64,000 nt of DNA from Psychrobacter fozii (GTDB taxonomy: Bacteria; Pseudomonadota; Gammaproteobacteria; Pseudomonadales; Moraxellaceae): the NCBI RefSeq assembly GCF_003217155.1, contig NZ_QJSU01000001.1:496001-560000 (forward strand), given 5' to 3'. The translations under genes and the position numbers were made by a program. A model generated the notes under the pieces. The model was not told where the DNA came from. It saw only the letters and a list, made by a program, of their open reading frames with translations, and made no database searches. Shown piece by piece: positions 1-8,349 of the stretch (position 1 is the first letter of the stretch; every line of letters starts with the position of its first letter).

Positions 1-331
1 CGTAATTTTTCAGCACTGGTACAGTTTGACCATCTACTTTAATGACAAAGCTTTCGTATGAATCATCGCTCATATATTCTTCGAACACTTCAAAAATCAG
101 CGGTATTCGTTCTTCTGCTTTATCGCTATAAATCTCGTAAGCAATATCATAATCAGCTTTATGAAAACCCTTACTGATATTGATATCTATAGTTTCAGAG
201 AGAATATCAATATCTGTGCTCGAATATGCCGTGCTTGCAAAGGTACCATCATCGATGGGTGATGCCATATTAGCATAGCTAAACATGCTCGCACTTAGCA
301 ATAACAACCCTATGATAGTAAATCGAAACAC
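1..331 (-). CDS. Secreted protein, N-terminal part only (runs off the window)
   Basis: The frame reads inward from a GTG at 329-331 and leaves the window without a stop. About 110 residues are visible. The first ~20 residues (VFRFTIIGLLLLSASMFSYA) form a typical Sec signal peptide, so the product is probably periplasmic or secreted. A GGAG ribosome binding site lies seven bases upstream of the GTG. The mature part is acidic (SSTDIDILSE, YSDKAEERIP, EEYMSDDSYE) and matches no family I recognise. It is on the same strand as the aldolase gene, but a terminator at 394-429 separates them, so it probably has its own promoter. Confidence 0.65.
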   Translation of the reverse strand, partial: MFRFTIIGLLLLSASMFSYANMASPIDDGTFASTAYSSTDIDILSETIDINISKGFHKADYDIAYEIYSDKAEERIPLIFEVFEEYMSDDSYESFVIKVDGQTVPVLKNY

Positions 332-393
332 AATATCTCCAAGCCTTATTAAAAATAAACACAAGTTTACTTTTTATTGATAATAAAAACTAT

Positions 394-429
394 AAAAAAA
401 TCCCAGCAAACATAACATTTACTGGGATT
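394..429 (-). terminator. Rho-independent terminator of the aldolase gene
   Basis: AATCCCAG (399-406) pairs with CTGGGATT (422-429). Read on the minus strand the hairpin is followed by a run of T. It sits 25 bases after the aldolase stop codon. Confidence 0.8.
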
Positions 430-454
430 ATAAATTCGCTTTCAATCTTTAACT

Positions 455-1345
455 TTAAACCTTCGACGCCTCATAAATCTCTTTGATTGACGCATCAATG
501 ACACTGGTGAATTCTTCATCGCTTTGCTGCTTACTCAAGCCTTCAGTAAAGGCTCGCGAGAAACTGGCAATCATACCGGGGTTTTGCTTAAGCTTATCAC
601 AAGCATCACTACGGCTATAACCGCCAGACAACGCCACAACTTTTAATACTTTTGGATGATCGATCAGCTCTTGATAGAAACCTGATTCCTCTGGCAATGT
701 CAGTTTTAGCATGACTTGCTGCTCATCGTTCAAACGCTCCAGATTATGCAAAATACTGGTCTTCAATATAACTTCGCATTCATGCTTTTTGCTACTATTA
801 ATATCTACTTCAGGCTCAACAATTGGCATCAAGCCTTTTGAAATAATTTGCTTTGCGACATCAAACTGCTGCTGTACAACCAGTTCAATACCATCGACAT
901 TTGGCTCATAGATGACTGAGCGCATCTTAGTACCAAATACGGGATAATTTTTTGCTTTGTCTAATAATAGGTCTAAGTTCGGCATTGGCTTCATAACTTG
1001 CACGCCATTCATTTGCTCAGCCAGACCTTTATCTACCTTCAAAAATGGCACAATACTCTTATCTTCCCACAGATAGTTGGCCGTTGATTTGCCCTTAACC
1101 TCACGCTCCATGGTATCTTCGAATAAAATCGCGCCAAGTACACGCTCATTATCAAAAGCGGTGCAAGTCATCATACGAGCACGCATCTCATGTACTAAGT
1201 CGAACATGGCTTCGTCATTATCATAATCATCACTTGTGACACCATAGTTTTCTAGCGCCTTCGGTGTGCTACCGCCACTTTGGTCAAGTGCTGCGATGAA
1301 ACCTGAACTGGTTTTTATACGTTGTAATTGTTTTTCGTATTCCAT
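455..1345 (-). CDS. fda: Class I fructose-bisphosphate aldolase
   Basis: Cleaves fructose-1,6-bisphosphate to DHAP and glyceraldehyde-3-phosphate in the cytosol (reversible; glycolysis/gluconeogenesis) by a metal-independent Schiff-base mechanism. The 296-residue length suits the short bacterial class I family typified by the staphylococcal enzyme. Visible motifs are DQSGGSTPKAL (21-31), FLKVDKG (101-107), GTKMRS (138-143), PIVEPEVD (174-181), MLKLTLP with the probable Schiff-base lysine at 214, and the phosphate-binding LSGGYSR (239-245). An AGGA motif precedes the ATG by about ten bases. The gene stands alone, with a terminator directly behind it. tpiA is also in this window, but 26 kb away. 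Confidence 0.93.
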   Translation of the reverse strand: MEYEKQLQRIKTSSGFIAALDQSGGSTPKALENYGVTSDDYDNDEAMFDLVHEMRARMMTCTAFDNERVLGAILFEDTMEREVKGKSTANYLWEDKSIVPFLKVDKGLAEQMNGVQVMKPMPNLDLLLDKAKNYPVFGTKMRSVIYEPNVDGIELVVQQQFDVAKQIISKGLMPIVEPEVDINSSKKHECEVILKTSILHNLERLNDEQQVMLKLTLPEESGFYQELIDHPKVLKVVALSGGYSRSDACDKLKQNPGMIASFSRAFTEGLSKQQSDEEFTSVIDASIKEIYEASKV

Positions 1346-1527
1346 TAAGAGTGCATCCTATTTTTATTGATTGAGGTCAAGTGTCACAAAACCAACTGCT
1401 TTTTGTCAACTTATATCAGCCTTGCTGTTTGTAGACAACCTTAACATAGGACACTCTTTACGCCTATATCTGATCGGTTAACGCTTTCATAAAGTCGTCA
1501 CCATACTCACGTCTTTAGAATAACTTT

Positions 1528-2376
1528 TTATGCTAAAAACAGTAGCGCCACGCAGCAAATCGCTAATAATAAGCCCAATACATTAATACGATTAAGATGC
1601 TCTTTAAAGATCCCAACACCAATCAAAGTAGCGACAGCGATAACACCAACATTCATACCAGTAAAGACGATACTGGGAGAGTCATGCATTACTTGATGGG
1701 CCCGTACATAGGCATAGATATTACCCATATTTAGTGTTCCCAGCAGCAATCCTGCCGCAATCGCATTTCCTTGCCAGCGCACACGAGTAACCAATAAATA
1801 AATCAGCAGTAATAAACCTGCCAACCCAAAACTGACAAATAACGTAAGTGGAAAAGCAGTACCTTGTTTGGCAACCTGCTTGAATAAGATATCAATGATG
1901 CCATAGCCAGCCCATACGCCAAACAACCAAATGGGAGTGTGTTTGGCCTGCTGACTAATCTCAGCATGCTGTGGACGATAGACCAAAGCTGCTAACGCCA
2001 AAAATCCTAACGCCAATCCCAATATATGCGTACCCGTGATTAGCTCACCAAACAATAAGAAAGAGGCCACGATAGGAATGATTAATGATAGACGCTGTGC
2101 TGCATCGGTCGCGACCATACCCACTGCTTCGATTGTTCGCCCAAGGATAATGAACACGGCAGGTAGCATTATACCGAGAGCGCCAATCACACCCCATGCA
2201 CTACCAAGGGTACTCATCCCGCTTATATCTGGTTTTAGCAAAAGCCAAGTTAATAAACAAGCCACTGGATAACCAGCAACGATGGTCTGACGGATGTCTA
2301 TATTTTTTTGCCGTAAAATCTTTAATAACACTGAAACAGCGACGCTACAAAACACCGCTATCGTTAAGTACACCAT
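1528..2376 (-). CDS. DMT/EamA-family membrane transporter
   Basis: A 282-residue, almost wholly hydrophobic protein with about ten predicted membrane helices in two repeats, as in the drug/metabolite transporter superfamily (EamA). Conserved-looking elements include PAVFIILGRTIE near residue 75, the repeat-end segment around LALGFLALAAL (about 120-130) and a second-half FTGMNVGVIAV segment. The substrate cannot be read from the sequence; relatives export amino acids, metabolites or drugs. AAGG lies about nine bases before the ATG. The gene is monocistronic and divergent from the downstream ABC transporter. Confidence 0.8.
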   Translation of the reverse strand: MVYLTIAVFCSVAVSVLLKILRQKNIDIRQTIVAGYPVACLLTWLLLKPDISGMSTLGSAWGVIGALGIMLPAVFIILGRTIEAVGMVATDAAQRLSLIIPIVASFLLFGELITGTHILGLALGFLALAALVYRPQHAEISQQAKHTPIWLFGVWAGYGIIDILFKQVAKQGTAFPLTLFVSFGLAGLLLLIYLLVTRVRWQGNAIAAGLLLGTLNMGNIYAYVRAHQVMHDSPSIVFTGMNVGVIAVATLIGVGIFKEHLNRINVLGLLLAICCVALLFLA

Positions 2377-2534
2377 GAGCTTTTACCTTGTTAAACGACC
2401 ATTTTTGCGTGATGACTTTTCAAAAAAGCAGAAAGTTCAAAAAAACAGCAAATTCAAAAACCAGAAAGTTTGCATATGACATTTGAGCTGCCCAAAAGAG
2501 TAGAATAATAACATGTAACAAAATATTTTTGCGT

Positions 2535-2564
2535 AGCTATCGATTGAATTGAGGACAAGACCTA
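2535..2564 (-). repeat. Degenerate MITE end (copy 2)
   Basis: Read on the minus strand this matches the left end of the 9634-9807 element (TAGGGCGTGTCC, then TCAATTCAATCGATAG) at all but about two positions over 28 bases. The rest of the element is missing or too diverged to see. Confidence 0.6.
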
Positions 2565-2593
2565 ATAACTAATTGACCTATACCGTTCAAATT

Positions 2594-2618
2594 ACAATTA
2601 GCATGCAGGTCTAATTGT
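2594..2618. promoter_or_regulatory. Inverted repeat upstream of the ABC exporter, possible operator
   Basis: ACAATTAG (2594-2601) and CTAATTGT (2611-2618) are perfect inverted repeats with a 9-base spacer, about 110 bases before the ABC transporter ATG. The geometry suits a dimeric repressor, but no regulator gene is adjacent, and the repeat is AT-rich enough to be chance. Confidence 0.3.
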
Positions 2619-2725
2619 GAAGTTTGCTAAAATAGCGAGCAATCCTAATAACTAAAGTAACGATTCAAAATAACGGGTGATATCGTTGATTTTGGCGTAC
2701 TGCTATTGATGTTTTATGACTACCT

Positions 2726-4633
2726 ATGAATACTCTATTTCGCTTTTTTGAAACTCGCCTGCCTGCTTTCCCTGATTCCCCTATGCCGCTACCCTCACCT
2801 CGTGATGGCATGCTCAAATTCCTATGGGTGTGTACCAAAGGTCTACGCGGTTGGCTACTGCTATTCATGCTTTTGTCAGCAGGTATTGGTATCTATGAAG
2901 CGATGCTATTTGCTTGGATTGGTAATATCGTCGACTGGCTCGGCGTGTATACACCGCAGAATTTATGGTTAGAAAAAGGCGATATGCTGCTGATGATGCT
3001 AGCAGTTATGATAGTCAGCCCATTATGGATTGCCTTATCATCGTTCATTCATTTTCAGACCCTGCAAGGTGTATTCCCGATGCAAATGCGTTGGCGTTTT
3101 CATCAGCGTATGCTTGGGCAGTCAATGCAGTTTTATCAGGATGAATTTTCAGGACGCGTCTCTGCAAAAGTCATGCAAACGGCACTGGCTGTGCGTGATA
3201 CCGTGATGACCGTTACCGACATGTTCATGTATGTCTCTGTCTACTTTATTACCTCGGGTATTATTTTATTCAACCTAGACAGCTTACTATTAATTCCATT
3301 TATCATTTGGTTTGTCTTGGTTACCCTGAGCATTTGGTACTTTATTCCTAAATTAAAACACACTGCCATTGTTCAGGCAGATGCTCGTGCGTTGATGGTG
3401 GGGCGCATTACTGATGCTTATGCCAATATCATGACCGTCAAGCTATTTAGTCATTCACGCCGTGAGCTAGGTTATGCTAAAAATGCCATGGGGCAGTTTT
3501 TAGGCACTGTCCATGCACAGATGCGCTGGGTCAGTTATCTAGAAGTCTCGACTCATCTTATCAGTGTTATTTTGGTCAGTAGTACTGCTGGTATTGGTTT
3601 ATATCTATGGCAGCAAGGAGACGTCGGTGTGGGCGCGTTTGCGGCTGCGACAGCGATGGCACTACGTTTGAATGGTCTGACACGTTGGATTATGTGGCAA
3701 ACTGCCAGTTTATTTGAAAGTATCGGTACGGTACAAGATGGCATGCGCACACTGTCGGCCCCACAAACCATTGTCGATCAGCCAAGCGCGCCCGCTTTAG
3801 ACGTATCTAAAGGTCGTATCGTCTTCGATGACGTAGATTTTAGCTATGAAAGTAATAACAATGCCGATAATATCGAAAGCCAAAATGTAGAAGAAGCGAA
3901 AGTACCAGCAACCTCTACTATCAAGCTTCTCGATAACTTTTATTTGGACATCGCGCCAGGTGAGAAGATAGGCTTAGTTGGCCGCTCTGGGGCGGGTAAA
4001 TCAACGTTGGTGAATTTACTATTACGCTTTTTTGATGTTGATAGCGGTAAAATTCTGATCGATGGTCAAGCTATTGATGCGATTACTCAGGAGTCTCTAC
4101 GCCAACAAATCGGCATGGTCACCCAAGACACGTCTTTATTACATCGTACCGTCCGTGAAAACATCGCTTACGGCCGCCCTGATGCAACCGACGAAGAAAT
4201 AATTACAGCTACCAAACAAGCCCAAGCTTGGGACTTCATCAAAGACTTATATGATGACAAAGGCAATGTTGGTTTGGATACCCAAGTCGGTGAACGTGGT
4301 GTCAAACTCTCTGGCGGACAACGTCAACGTATTGCCATCTCACGTGTTATGCTAAAAAACGCGCCGATTTTACTATTGGACGAAGCAACCAGTGCACTTG
4401 ACTCTGAGATTGAGTTTGCCATTACCGAAAGCCTGAATGACATTATGACTGGCAAAACAGTCATTGCCATTGCTCATCGTCTCTCTACCATTGCTGCACT
4501 TGATCGACTGGTCGTCATGGATAAAGGTCGAATCATTGAGCAAGGCAGTCATGATGAGCTATTGGCTCTGCATGGTGTCTATGCACGGTTATGGCATCGT
4601 CAAAGTGGTGGCTTCTTAGGTGAAGACAGCTAA
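2726..4633 (+). CDS. ABC exporter, fused membrane and ATPase domains
   Basis: A 635-residue half-transporter of the MsbA/multidrug type that works as a homodimer (or heterodimer) in the inner membrane. Six membrane helices lie between about 42 and 335, and the nucleotide-binding domain follows from about 365. Walker A is GRSGAGKST (419-427), the Q-loop Gln is about 467, the signature LSGGQ is 528-532, Walker B is ILLLDE (548-553) and the switch His is 584, so the ATPase site looks complete. A 20-residue acidic insert (about 376-397) interrupts the start of the ATPase domain. No partner gene is adjacent and the substrate is unknown. The ATG has no good Shine-Dalgarno. The TAA stop falls exactly at the tip of a degenerate MITE end. 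Confidence 0.88.
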   Translation: MNTLFRFFETRLPAFPDSPMPLPSPRDGMLKFLWVCTKGLRGWLLLFMLLSAGIGIYEAMLFAWIGNIVDWLGVYTPQNLWLEKGDMLLMMLAVMIVSPLWIALSSFIHFQTLQGVFPMQMRWRFHQRMLGQSMQFYQDEFSGRVSAKVMQTALAVRDTVMTVTDMFMYVSVYFITSGIILFNLDSLLLIPFIIWFVLVTLSIWYFIPKLKHTAIVQADARALMVGRITDAYANIMTVKLFSHSRRELGYAKNAMGQFLGTVHAQMRWVSYLEVSTHLISVILVSSTAGIGLYLWQQGDVGVGAFAAATAMALRLNGLTRWIMWQTASLFESIGTVQDGMRTLSAPQTIVDQPSAPALDVSKGRIVFDDVDFSYESNNNADNIESQNVEEAKVPATSTIKLLDNFYLDIAPGEKIGLVGRSGAGKSTLVNLLLRFFDVDSGKILIDGQAIDAITQESLRQQIGMVTQDTSLLHRTVRENIAYGRPDATDEEIITATKQAQAWDFIKDLYDDKGNVGLDTQVGERGVKLSGGQRQRIAISRVMLKNAPILLLDEATSALDSEIEFAITESLNDIMTGKTVIAIAHRLSTIAALDRLVVMDKGRIIEQGSHDELLALHGVYARLWHRQSGGFLGEDS

Positions 4634-4690
4634 GGCGTGTATTCAATTCACTCAATAGTCATCTTAATAGGCTAAAAGTGGTTAATTCTC
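4631..4690 (+). repeat. Degenerate MITE end (copy 3)
   Basis: TAAGGCGTGT, then TCAATTCA, CAATAGTCATCTTAAT and GGCTAAAA line up in order with the left part of the 9634-9807 element, with scattered mismatches. Its tip coincides with the stop codon of the ABC exporter gene. The right end is not recognisable. Confidence 0.55.
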
Positions 4691-4723
4691 ATTAAAAATC
4701 AGACACAAGGAGGTGTTTACCTT

Positions 4724-5614
4724 ATGAAAGCATTTGCAAAAAGTATTAATATTAGTGGAAAACAAGCGCGCTACTATAATCTTAGTCGGCTTGCACCATC
4801 GGTACCATCAAACACTACCTCACGTGTACCGGCACACTTTTATGGTGGCAATAGCTTCACTGTTGGTACCTACCTACCACTACTAGGTGCTTTGGCAACT
4901 AACTTTGACATCCAATCCCTAGCCTTACGCGGCTACTGGTATGACAAACCACAACGTCGTCGTCTAACGCGCGAGCAAGATGCCGAGATACTTATTGAAT
5001 TCTTAGAAAGAACACAAGACAAGCCCGTCGTTGGTATTGGTCATTCTCAAGGAGCAACTTCCACTGCAATCGCCGCGGCCAAACGCCCGGAACTGTTTTC
5101 ACAGCTATATTTAATAGAGCCTGTGACCTTTACTAAAAGACAAGCCAGATTATATAACCTCTTGCCACGTAAGCTTCTGCTAAACCGTGAGCCGTTTAAA
5201 AGCACACTAGCCAAACAAACTATCTGGTCAAGTATCGATGATTATTATGAGAACTTGCGCGAGCAACGTGCCTATCGACGTATCAGCGATGCACACTTAC
5301 GGATATTCGCTGAACAAAGCTTAATCAAAAATCCTGATAGCAGCTATACCTTGATATTTGCACCCGAGCAAGAGCTTGCTAACTATTTTGGCGCCCCTCA
5401 TATCGATAGCGCACTCAAGCAGCTCAAATGTCCTTATACGCTGATTACAGGCAAGCCTACTTTGTTTATCAATGATAAAGTGCGTAAGCAGTGGCGCAAA
5501 TTCGTACCGGACAATCGCATAATATCCCTATCAGAATATGGTCATCTGTTGCCGATGGAAGCACCTGAATTATGCGCTCAAATCATCAACGAGAACTATC
5601 AAAGTAGCAAGTAA
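4724..5614 (+). CDS. Alpha/beta hydrolase
   Basis: A 296-residue single-domain alpha/beta hydrolase. The nucleophile elbow is GHSQG, with Ser108. The likely catalytic His is 274 in YGHLLPMEAPE. An oxyanion-type glycine pair, YGGN, lies near 40-43. The catalytic acid is not certain; an Asp or Glu between 220 and 255 is expected. No signal peptide, so cytosolic. The substrate is unknown (esterase, lipase and dehalogenase relatives all share this frame). A strong AAGGAGGTG ribosome binding site precedes the ATG. The stop is only eight bases before the AlkB-like gene, so the two are probably co-transcribed. Confidence 0.8.
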   Translation: MKAFAKSINISGKQARYYNLSRLAPSVPSNTTSRVPAHFYGGNSFTVGTYLPLLGALATNFDIQSLALRGYWYDKPQRRRLTREQDAEILIEFLERTQDKPVVGIGHSQGATSTAIAAAKRPELFSQLYLIEPVTFTKRQARLYNLLPRKLLLNREPFKSTLAKQTIWSSIDDYYENLREQRAYRRISDAHLRIFAEQSLIKNPDSSYTLIFAPEQELANYFGAPHIDSALKQLKCPYTLITGKPTLFINDKVRKQWRKFVPDNRIISLSEYGHLLPMEAPELCAQIINENYQSSK

Positions 5615-5622
5615 GCGTATTT

Positions 5623-6240
5623 ATGACTGACCTCTTCTCCCCTGCACCGACTGACAATCTATTGCCTTATAATGGTAATGTGAACGACTTCGGTGTTGTG
5701 GCTGAGAACTGCGATACTTTGTACGACCGCTTATTAAATGAGCTACCTTGGCAATCTGATATCGTGACATTGTTTGGACAGAGTCATATCACCACACGTC
5801 AAATCGTTTGGATGGGCGAAAGCAATACTACTTACCACTACTCTGGACAATCACGCCACACCACTCCATGGACAGACTCTGTGTTTCACGTGAAACAATA
5901 CATCGAGCAACAGCTATCAAGTATTGGCATCGATACTACTTTTAATTCTTGTTTACTCAATTATTATCCGTCTGGTACTGATGGTATGGGCTATCATGCA
6001 GATGATGAAAAGGAATTAGGTGCTCAGCCAGTTATCGCTTCACTATCTCTTGGTGCCACACGCAAGTTTGTTTTAAAGCATAAAAAAACCCAAGACAAAG
6101 TTGAACTTCATCTTGAGTCAGGTCAGTTAGTAGTCATGCATGGTGATACACAAAAATTCTGGAAGCACACCATTACAAAAACTAAAACCGTTGCAACGGG
6201 ACGTATTAGCCTAACATTTCGACAAATACTATCGCCTTAG
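5623..6240 (+). CDS. AlkB-like 2-oxoglutarate/Fe(II) dioxygenase
   Basis: Predicted to repair alkylated bases (1-methyladenine, 3-methylcytosine) in DNA or RNA by oxidative demethylation. The 205 residues carry the double-stranded beta-helix signature: NYYPSGTDGMGYHADDE (113-129) supplies the His125-x-Asp127 iron ligands, His182 is the third ligand, and the RxSLTFR segment (Arg194, Arg200) should bind 2-oxoglutarate. It resembles the ALKBH2/3-like bacterial group more than classical E. coli AlkB. It follows the hydrolase gene with an eight-base gap. No Ada-type regulator is nearby. It converges with the quinone oxidoreductase gene. Confidence 0.88.
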   Translation: MTDLFSPAPTDNLLPYNGNVNDFGVVAENCDTLYDRLLNELPWQSDIVTLFGQSHITTRQIVWMGESNTTYHYSGQSRHTTPWTDSVFHVKQYIEQQLSSIGIDTTFNSCLLNYYPSGTDGMGYHADDEKELGAQPVIASLSLGATRKFVLKHKKTQDKVELHLESGQLVVMHGDTQKFWKHTITKTKTVATGRISLTFRQILSP

Positions 6241-6264
6241 ATTGAATATAGTTTAGAGCGTATC

Positions 6265-7260
6265 TTAGCTTACTTTCAAAACAATCTTGCCGAAAGCATC
6301 GCCTTTTTGTAGCTCATGGTGAGCCGCAACCACGTCAGACAATGGATAAGTTTGCTGAATACGTAACGTCAACGCACCATCCGCAACAAGCTGTAAAACT
6401 CGAGCCATGTCCTCACCACTACGCTGCGACTTATAACCCGCCACATTTAAGTTCTTTTGGCTGCCTGCTTCTTTAAGCTTATCAACCCAAATCGTTGGTA
6501 ATACATAGACATCACCTTCAGACTTCATGACATCAAGCGCTCGCACACCTGCTTCATTGCCAACTAAATCTAGTAGCACATCGGCTTTTAACTCAGGAAA
6601 TACCTCGTCTTTGGTATAGTCAATCCAGCCAGCCAGCTTAGATACATCTATCAACTCACCAAGCTTGGCATATTTTTCTGGTGAACAAATTACCGTCACT
6701 TTGATATTGTTTTTAGCCACTTTATTCATCAGTAGCTGAATCAATAAGTGACCGACACCGCCCGCTGGTGCATTGATCACTACATGCTCACCATCTTTAA
6801 TATCTGCAAATTCTACAAACTGTATCGCCGTCTGTCCGATACAAGGCAATGCACCTGCTTGCTCCAATGTCACTGGTTCTGGTACTTTTGCCAAGAGTTG
6901 GGCGTCGACTGCGACATACTCAGCATAACCACCACCATTGAAAGTCAGCGCAGCAACTTGATCGCCAATACCGAAATGCTCGCTATTACTATCGACCACC
7001 TCACCTGATACATCGAAACCTAAAATAGCTGATTCATTATTATCGAATTTTTCTTTTTGAATGGCGGCAGCACCCCAACCTTTTCCTTGACGTGTTTTAT
7101 AATCGACAGGGTTGATACCAGCATAAGCGACTTTGACCAATACTTGGTTATCTTCTAATACAGGCACAGCCACTTTGTCTTGGTAAGTCATCACTTCAGG
7201 TGTACCGAACTCATTGATGAGTACAGCATGTTGGGTCGTTGGTAGTTGGCTATTAGACAT
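6265..7260 (-). CDS. NADP-dependent zinc-less quinone oxidoreductase/alcohol dehydrogenase (MDR family)
   Basis: A 331-residue medium-chain dehydrogenase/reductase. The N-terminal GroES-like fold has the family landmarks YAGINPVDYKTRQG (47-59), GFDVSGEVV (81-89) and GDQVAAL (99-105). The Rossmann motif APAGGVGHLLIQL lies at 164-176. The zinc-ligand cysteines of alcohol dehydrogenases are missing, which points to the quinone/enone reductase branch. Likely role: NADPH-dependent reduction of quinones or alpha,beta-unsaturated carbonyls. The exact substrate cannot be read. It is alone on its transcription unit. Confidence 0.88.
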   Translation of the reverse strand: MSNSQLPTTQHAVLINEFGTPEVMTYQDKVAVPVLEDNQVLVKVAYAGINPVDYKTRQGKGWGAAAIQKEKFDNNESAILGFDVSGEVVDSNSEHFGIGDQVAALTFNGGGYAEYVAVDAQLLAKVPEPVTLEQAGALPCIGQTAIQFVEFADIKDGEHVVINAPAGGVGHLLIQLLMNKVAKNNIKVTVICSPEKYAKLGELIDVSKLAGWIDYTKDEVFPELKADVLLDLVGNEAGVRALDVMKSEGDVYVLPTIWVDKLKEAGSQKNLNVAGYKSQRSGEDMARVLQLVADGALTLRIQQTYPLSDVVAAHHELQKGDAFGKIVLKVS

Positions 7261-7383
7261 CGTTATATATCCTTATATATTATCGGGCGTTTTTTGCACC
7301 CACTATTTTGATTGGTATTGTTTTAATAAAACGTTAATTTCAAAAAATACTGACAACTACTTTATAACGGTTTTAGATGTATT

Positions 7384-8154
7384 TTACAACAGCGACAACT
7401 CTGCACTGATTGGCAGATGATCCGACAGCGTCGACCAAGGCTTACCATTGTGTACCCACGCATCCTTTATCTTTAGATTACGCACATAAATGCGATCTAG
7501 ACTGAGTACAGGTAATTTGGCTGGGAATGTTGGCAACAGCTTACCATGGCAGTGTTTAAAGGCTTCCGTCATCCCTAGACTAGTGGCCAGCTTATCGCAG
7601 GACATTTTTTTCCAATCATTAAAATCACCTGCCAAAATCAGGGGCTGATCATCAGCAATCTCATGACATATATAGTTAGTAATGGCTTCGTATTGCTTGA
7701 TACGATCACGCTCAAACAAGTTCAAATGCGCGCACAGCACCACAACCGGTCTCTCCCAACCTATCGGCTGTACTTCGCAATGCAACACGCCGCGCTGCTC
7801 TAGCTTATTGACAGTAATATTCACATTATGTTTTGGGTCTAAAGGAAAACGGCTCAATACGGCATTGCCATGATGACCATTCTCGTACTCTGAGTTTTTG
7901 CCATAGCTATTCTGTAGCTGTAAATACTCACCGAACCACTCATGCTGTGATTGGTCAGGATATTCATTGTATTGCAGGTTTCGCTTCAGGTTTTGACCTT
8001 GTACCTCTTGCAGACACAGTATGTCGGAACCAACGATGTCAAGTGCTTGGGCAATACCTTGCATTTTGACTTGTCGATTTAATGGCGACATGCCTTTATG
8101 AATGTTATAGCTGGTTAGAACAAAAGAGGTCGTAGTTTTCATTTTATTAGTCAT
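7384..8154 (-). CDS. Endonuclease/exonuclease/phosphatase (EEP) family protein
   Basis: A 256-residue EEP-fold metal-dependent phosphodiesterase. Motifs in order: SYNIHKG (15-21), CLQEVQG with the metal-binding Glu50, AGDFNDW with Asp177 and Asn179, DRIY (220-223), and LSDHLPISAEL with the catalytic Asp245-His246 pair. No signal peptide or membrane helix. Relatives include lipid phosphatases, nucleases and YafD-like proteins, so the substrate (nucleic acid or phospholipid) is open. It lies just downstream of the Balon gene on the same strand. A hairpin terminator at 8247-8279 separates them. Confidence 0.85.
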   Translation of the reverse strand: MTNKMKTTTSFVLTSYNIHKGMSPLNRQVKMQGIAQALDIVGSDILCLQEVQGQNLKRNLQYNEYPDQSQHEWFGEYLQLQNSYGKNSEYENGHHGNAVLSRFPLDPKHNVNITVNKLEQRGVLHCEVQPIGWERPVVVLCAHLNLFERDRIKQYEAITNYICHEIADDQPLILAGDFNDWKKMSCDKLATSLGMTEAFKHCHGKLLPTFPAKLPVLSLDRIYVRNLKIKDAWVHNGKPWSTLSDHLPISAELSLL

Positions 8155-8246
8155 AGACTTAGTATTTATAAAGTAAGGATTGATAGCGCTTCTTCAAAAT
8201 TTATCGCAAAAATATTGAATAAAGAAAGGTCAAAAACCATCAACAT

Positions 8247-8279
8247 AAAAAAGCATTGATTCGTATAGAACCAATGCTT
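8247..8279 (-). terminator. Rho-independent terminator of the Balon gene
   Basis: AAGCATTG with its extension (8251-8261) pairs with the mirror segment at 8269-8279. The single mismatch is a G-U pair on the minus-strand RNA, and a T run follows in that direction. A further inverted repeat, CCATCAATG/CATTGATGG, lies closer to the stop codon (about 8297-8335). Confidence 0.75.
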
Positions 8280-8349
8280 CCATGTTATACCTATCCGCCA
8301 TCAATGGCTAATTCATACATAACTCTCATTGATGGAGTGTCTTAGCAAA

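Larger units (their letters stand above)
2377..2725. other. Divergent intergenic region between the DMT transporter and ABC exporter
   Basis: AT-rich, with no ORF I believe in. It contains a degenerate, inverted copy of the end of the 9634-9807 element (2535-2564) and an 8-bp inverted repeat with a 9-base spacer (2594-2618). Promoters for both flanking genes must lie here, but I see no convincing pair of -35/-10 boxes. Confidence 0.5.

Noticed and set aside
2535-4690. Composite transposon carrying the ABC exporter
   Set aside because: The repeat tips point toward the gene rather than outward, both ends are degenerate and there is no transposase.
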